A stretch of 64,000 nt of DNA, taken from Rhodococcus zopfii NBRC 100606 = JCM 9919. Lineage in GTDB: Bacteria; Actinomycetota; Actinomycetes; Mycobacteriales; Mycobacteriaceae. The notes beneath the pieces are model-generated. The model was not told the DNA's origin. It ran no database searches and saw only the letters and a program-made list of their open reading frames with translations. Positions 61,623 to 64,000 of this stretch are shown here, one piece after another. A program made the translations under genes and the position numbers. Numbering within the stretch: position 1 is the stretch's first letter; every line of letters begins with the position of its first letter. The stretch is taken from positions 1-64,000 of the forward strand of contig NZ_BCXI01000040.1 of the NCBI RefSeq assembly GCF_001895025.1. The letters run 5' to 3'.

Positions 61623-62855
61623 GTGCTGTCGTCCGAAATCCGAATCCGGCCCGTGCAGTCGGCGCTCGTCACGCTGGGTCTGATCCTCTCGGCGATCGTC
61701 GTGACCGTGAACCTGCACGAGTCGGTGACCGAGTACCTGATGGACCTGGACGTTTTCCGGGATGCCGGTGAAGCGTTCCTGCACCACACCCCGCTGTACA
61801 CGGAGGGCTTCCACACCAGTTCGGGCTTCCGGTTCATCTATCCGCCGTTCGCGGCGGCGCTGTTCGCGGTGTTGCCGCTGGTCGGCAGCACCACCATGCA
61901 GTTCCTCTGGACGCTCGGCCTGATCGTGCTGGTCTGGTGGGTGCTGAAGGTCGCGCTCGAGCGCATGAACGTCGATCGCGCGTCCCTGCTGGCCACCGCA
62001 GCGCTCGGGCTGACGCTGTGCCTCGAGCCGATGCGGTCGAACTTCGCGTTCGGCCAGATCAACATCGTGCTCATGGCGCTGGTCGTCGCGGACTGCCTCG
62101 GGGTCATCCCCCGCCGGTTCCGCGGGATCGGGATCGCGCTCGCCGCCGCCATCAAGATCACACCCGCGGCGTTCGGCCTGCTGTTGTTGCTGCGCCGCGA
62201 CCTGCCGTCCGTCGCCCGCGCGGCCGGTGGATTCCTGGCGATCGCCGCGTTCGGATACTGGCTGCGACCCGAGTCGTCGGTCTACTTCTGGACCCACGAG
62301 GCCTGGGCAACCGACCGCGCCGGTGACCAGGAGTTCTTCCGGAACCAGGCGCTGACCGGTCTGCTCGCCCGGTTCGACTTCCCCGAAACGGTCACCAAGG
62401 GCCTGTGGCTGGCCTGCGCCGTGGTCATCGTCGCGGCGGCCGCGTGGGCTGCGAATCGTTTCCTGCGTTCGGACGAACCGGTGATCGCGCTCGGCGTGAT
62501 CGCGCTCGCGACGCTGCTCGCCGCGCCCATCGCCGTCACCCACCACTGGGCGTACAGCGTGCTGCTCATCGCCATCCCGATCGCGCCGCAGTACCGCAGC
62601 TGGTGGCCGGTGCTGCTGCCCGCCGCGCTCGTGTTCCTCGTCGGGCCCAACTATCTGCTCATCGATGCCTCGTCGCACGGCTGGGTGGAGCAGACGGTTC
62701 TCGAATTGCTGGGCAACGCCCAGGGCCTGACCGGGATCGTGCTGCTGGTCGCCGCGGTGGTCGCCGCCCGGTCGCGCCGCGGATCCGATACCCCGGGCAC
62801 CGACACGTCCGCCGCGGAGGCCGCTCAGCCCCAGAGCGCGCCGGCCACCACGTAG
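61623..62855 (+). CDS. GT87-type polyprenol-phosphate-mannose-dependent mannosyltransferase
   Basis: A 410-residue membrane protein with about ten hydrophobic segments. The first extracytoplasmic loop has MDLDVFRDAG and the motif HHTPLYTE, then FRFIYPPFAAALFA, features of the GT87/DUF2029 C-type mannosyltransferases such as PimE and Rv2181 that build cell-wall lipoglycans in mycolic-acid bacteria. I chose the GTG at 61623, with AGGGGG about 10 nt upstream, over an upstream TTG. The exact acceptor is unknown. Its last 31 bp overlap the convergent azlD gene. Confidence 0.85.
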   Translation: MLSSEIRIRPVQSALVTLGLILSAIVVTVNLHESVTEYLMDLDVFRDAGEAFLHHTPLYTEGFHTSSGFRFIYPPFAAALFAVLPLVGSTTMQFLWTLGLIVLVWWVLKVALERMNVDRASLLATAALGLTLCLEPMRSNFAFGQINIVLMALVVADCLGVIPRRFRGIGIALAAAIKITPAAFGLLLLLRRDLPSVARAAGGFLAIAAFGYWLRPESSVYFWTHEAWATDRAGDQEFFRNQALTGLLARFDFPETVTKGLWLACAVVIVAAAAWAANRFLRSDEPVIALGVIALATLLAAPIAVTHHWAYSVLLIAIPIAPQYRSWWPVLLPAALVFLVGPNYLLIDASSHGWVEQTVLELLGNAQGLTGIVLLVAAVVAARSRRGSDTPGTDTSAAEAAQPQSAPATT

Positions 62856-63154
62856 GAGGCGGTGCCGACGACGGTGCTCAGCGCCGGGTTGCGTCGCCAC
62901 AGATGGACCGCGACGGTCGCACCGAGCCCGATCACCGCGGGCAGCCACGTCGTCGCACCGGTGTCGCGCAGCGTGTACATCACCAGGATCACCATCACCC
63001 CGGCCGGCATCGTGGTGCCGAGAAACTTCACCACCGCCGAATCACGCAGGAACGCCAGCGCCGCGAACGGCGCCGCCCGCAGGCCGACGGTGACCACGAA
63101 CATCACGAACAGCGACGCCAGCACGTAGCCGGCGCCCGGCACCGACTCAGGCAT
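62825..63154 (-). CDS. azlD: AzlD-family transport subunit
   Basis: A 109-residue membrane protein with four hydrophobic segments (VLASLFVMFVVTVGLRAAPFA first), the normal size for AzlD. With AzlC it forms a branched-chain-amino-acid-type exporter. Its start lies 8 bp inside the azlC end, so translation is coupled. The 3' end overlaps the mannosyltransferase gene by 31 bp. Confidence 0.9.
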   Translation of the reverse strand: MPESVPGAGYVLASLFVMFVVTVGLRAAPFAALAFLRDSAVVKFLGTTMPAGVMVILVMYTLRDTGATTWLPAVIGLGATVAVHLWRRNPALSTVVGTASYVVAGALWG

Positions 63155-63848
63155 GGGACACCCGATTGCGGTAGACGTACCGGACGAGCAGCGCCAGCAC
63201 GAACAACCCGAGGGCGACGGGAAGCATGACGTCCTTCGCGAGGACCAAGGCCACCAGCCCGCAGACCAGCGCGATCGCGGGTGCCGGCAGGTCTCGGTTG
63301 ATGCGGAAAGCGTCGATCGCGAGCACCGTACACAGCGCGGTGAGCGCGAACTCGAGGCCCGAAAGGCCCGCCGGGAGGGCCGCCCCGATCACGGCACCGA
63401 TGGTCCCCGATGCGACCCACACCACCTGACACAGCACCTGCACGGCGAGGATCCGGGGACCCGTCAGCTTCTCGTGCGGTTTCGGGGCGACGATCGCGTA
63501 CGACTCGTCGGTGAGGGCGTAGACGCTGTAGATCCGCCCGATGCGGCTGCGGATCACCCGCAGCGGGAAGCTCAGACCGTAGAACACGTGCCGGAAGTTG
63601 ATCAGCAGCGTCGCCGCTGCGAGCGACGCGAACGGGGTGACCGCCCCGATCAGACCGACCGCGAGGAACTCCATCGACCCGGCGTAGATGACGGTGGAGA
63701 AGATCGGCGCCCACCACCAGTCGAAACCACCCTGGGTCAGCACCACCCCGAACGCCAGACCCAGGGGGATCAGTCCGAGACCGACGGCCCAGGAATCGGC
63801 GATACCGTCGCGGATCTCGGTGGAGCGACGGTCGGACACACGCTTCAA
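63147..63848 (-). CDS. azlC: AzlC-family transport subunit
   Basis: A 233-residue membrane protein with about seven hydrophobic segments. GLIPLGLAFGVVLTQGG, YAGSMEFLAVGLI and NFRHVFYGLSF are typical of AzlC. It pairs with AzlD as an exporter of branched-chain amino acids or analogues. No Lrp-type regulator is adjacent in the window. Confidence 0.92.
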   Translation of the reverse strand: MKRVSDRRSTEIRDGIADSWAVGLGLIPLGLAFGVVLTQGGFDWWWAPIFSTVIYAGSMEFLAVGLIGAVTPFASLAAATLLINFRHVFYGLSFPLRVIRSRIGRIYSVYALTDESYAIVAPKPHEKLTGPRILAVQVLCQVVWVASGTIGAVIGAALPAGLSGLEFALTALCTVLAIDAFRINRDLPAPAIALVCGLVALVLAKDVMLPVALGLFVLALLVRYVYRNRVSHA

Positions 63849-63947
63849 TCTATCGGTGTCCCGATCCGCCGGTGTCCCCGGCCGAGGTTGCGGCCCGGGC
63901 TGCGCCGGTACGATGACTCGTTCGGATCCCCGACGGAAGGTGCCCCT

Positions 63948-64000
63948 GTGTCCTCGACCCTCGCCTCGATCCCGGACGCACTGGGATCCGCGTGGGACGC
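63948..64000 (+). CDS. 5' end of an unidentified gene, cut by the window edge
   Basis: A GTG with GGAAGG about 8 nt upstream opens a frame reading MSSTLASIPDALGSAWDA to the end of the window. It is divergent from azlC across 99 bp. Seventeen codons are too few to name it. Confidence 0.4.
   Translation, partial: MSSTLASIPDALGSAWD

Overview
This is a high-GC, gene-dense stretch of an actinobacterial chromosome, most likely Rhodococcus or a close mycolic-acid relative. That is inferred from gene content: an IclR-type catR divergent from catABC, a two-component phenol hydroxylase with an AraC-type regulator, an actinobacterial ben cluster with a large LuxR/LAL regulator, and otsB, GH65 and HAD genes that resemble a split mycobacterial OtsB1. 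I found no rRNA, tRNA, CRISPR array, complete insertion sequence or phage gene. About half of the window is catabolic and the genes sit in tightly packed operons, many with ATGA or GTGA stop/start overlaps.

Region 1 (about 0.1-13.7 kb) is an accessory catabolic cluster of unknown substrate. A ThDP-dependent enzyme and an IclR regulator run leftwards. Divergently, the genes are an alpha/beta hydrolase, an aldehyde dehydrogenase, a phosphotriesterase-like lactonase, an acyl-CoA synthetase, an HSDL2-like SDR, an MHS-type transporter, a second SDR, a Rid-family protein and a succinate-semialdehyde-type dehydrogenase. The set suggests uptake of a small organic acid, ester or lactone hydrolysis, carbon-carbon cleavage to aldehydes, oxidation and CoA activation.

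Region 2 (13.9-17.0 kb) holds a monoacylglycerol-lipase-like hydrolase, an HSL-type esterase and a type I phosphodiesterase. Region 3 (17.0-24.4 kb) carries catCBA with catR, then pheR, pheA2 and pheA1. Together these turn phenol into catechol and catechol into 3-oxoadipate enol-lactone. A shrunken remnant of a flavin monooxygenase follows pheA1.

Region 4 (24.4-31.4 kb) is a ugp-like uptake system: two permeases, a binding lipoprotein, a glycerophosphodiesterase, an ATPase, a DeoR regulator and a HAD phosphatase. Region 5 (31.5-41.5 kb) is benABCD-benK-LAL regulator-benE, which makes catechol from benzoate and so feeds region 3. Its BenC carries an extra C-terminal domain resembling the FCD effector domain of GntR regulators.

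Region 6 (41.5-54.3 kb) is mixed: a DUF429 protein, a tiny Cys/His protein, a membrane-anchored hydrolase-like protein, a solitary gas-vesicle GvpA/J-family protein, a RibD-like reductase, RsgA, GpsA, a Baeyer-Villiger-type flavin monooxygenase behind a perfect 19-bp palindrome, an unusual aconitase, a nitroreductase, a SigD/ShbA-like sigma factor and an AAA ATPase. Region 7 (54.4-64 kb) has an AztD-like zinc-chaperone lipoprotein behind a Zur-box-like site, a secreted DUF4185 protein, a trehalose operon (otsB, GH65, HAD), a GT87-type mannosyltransferase, AzlCD and the start of an unidentified gene.
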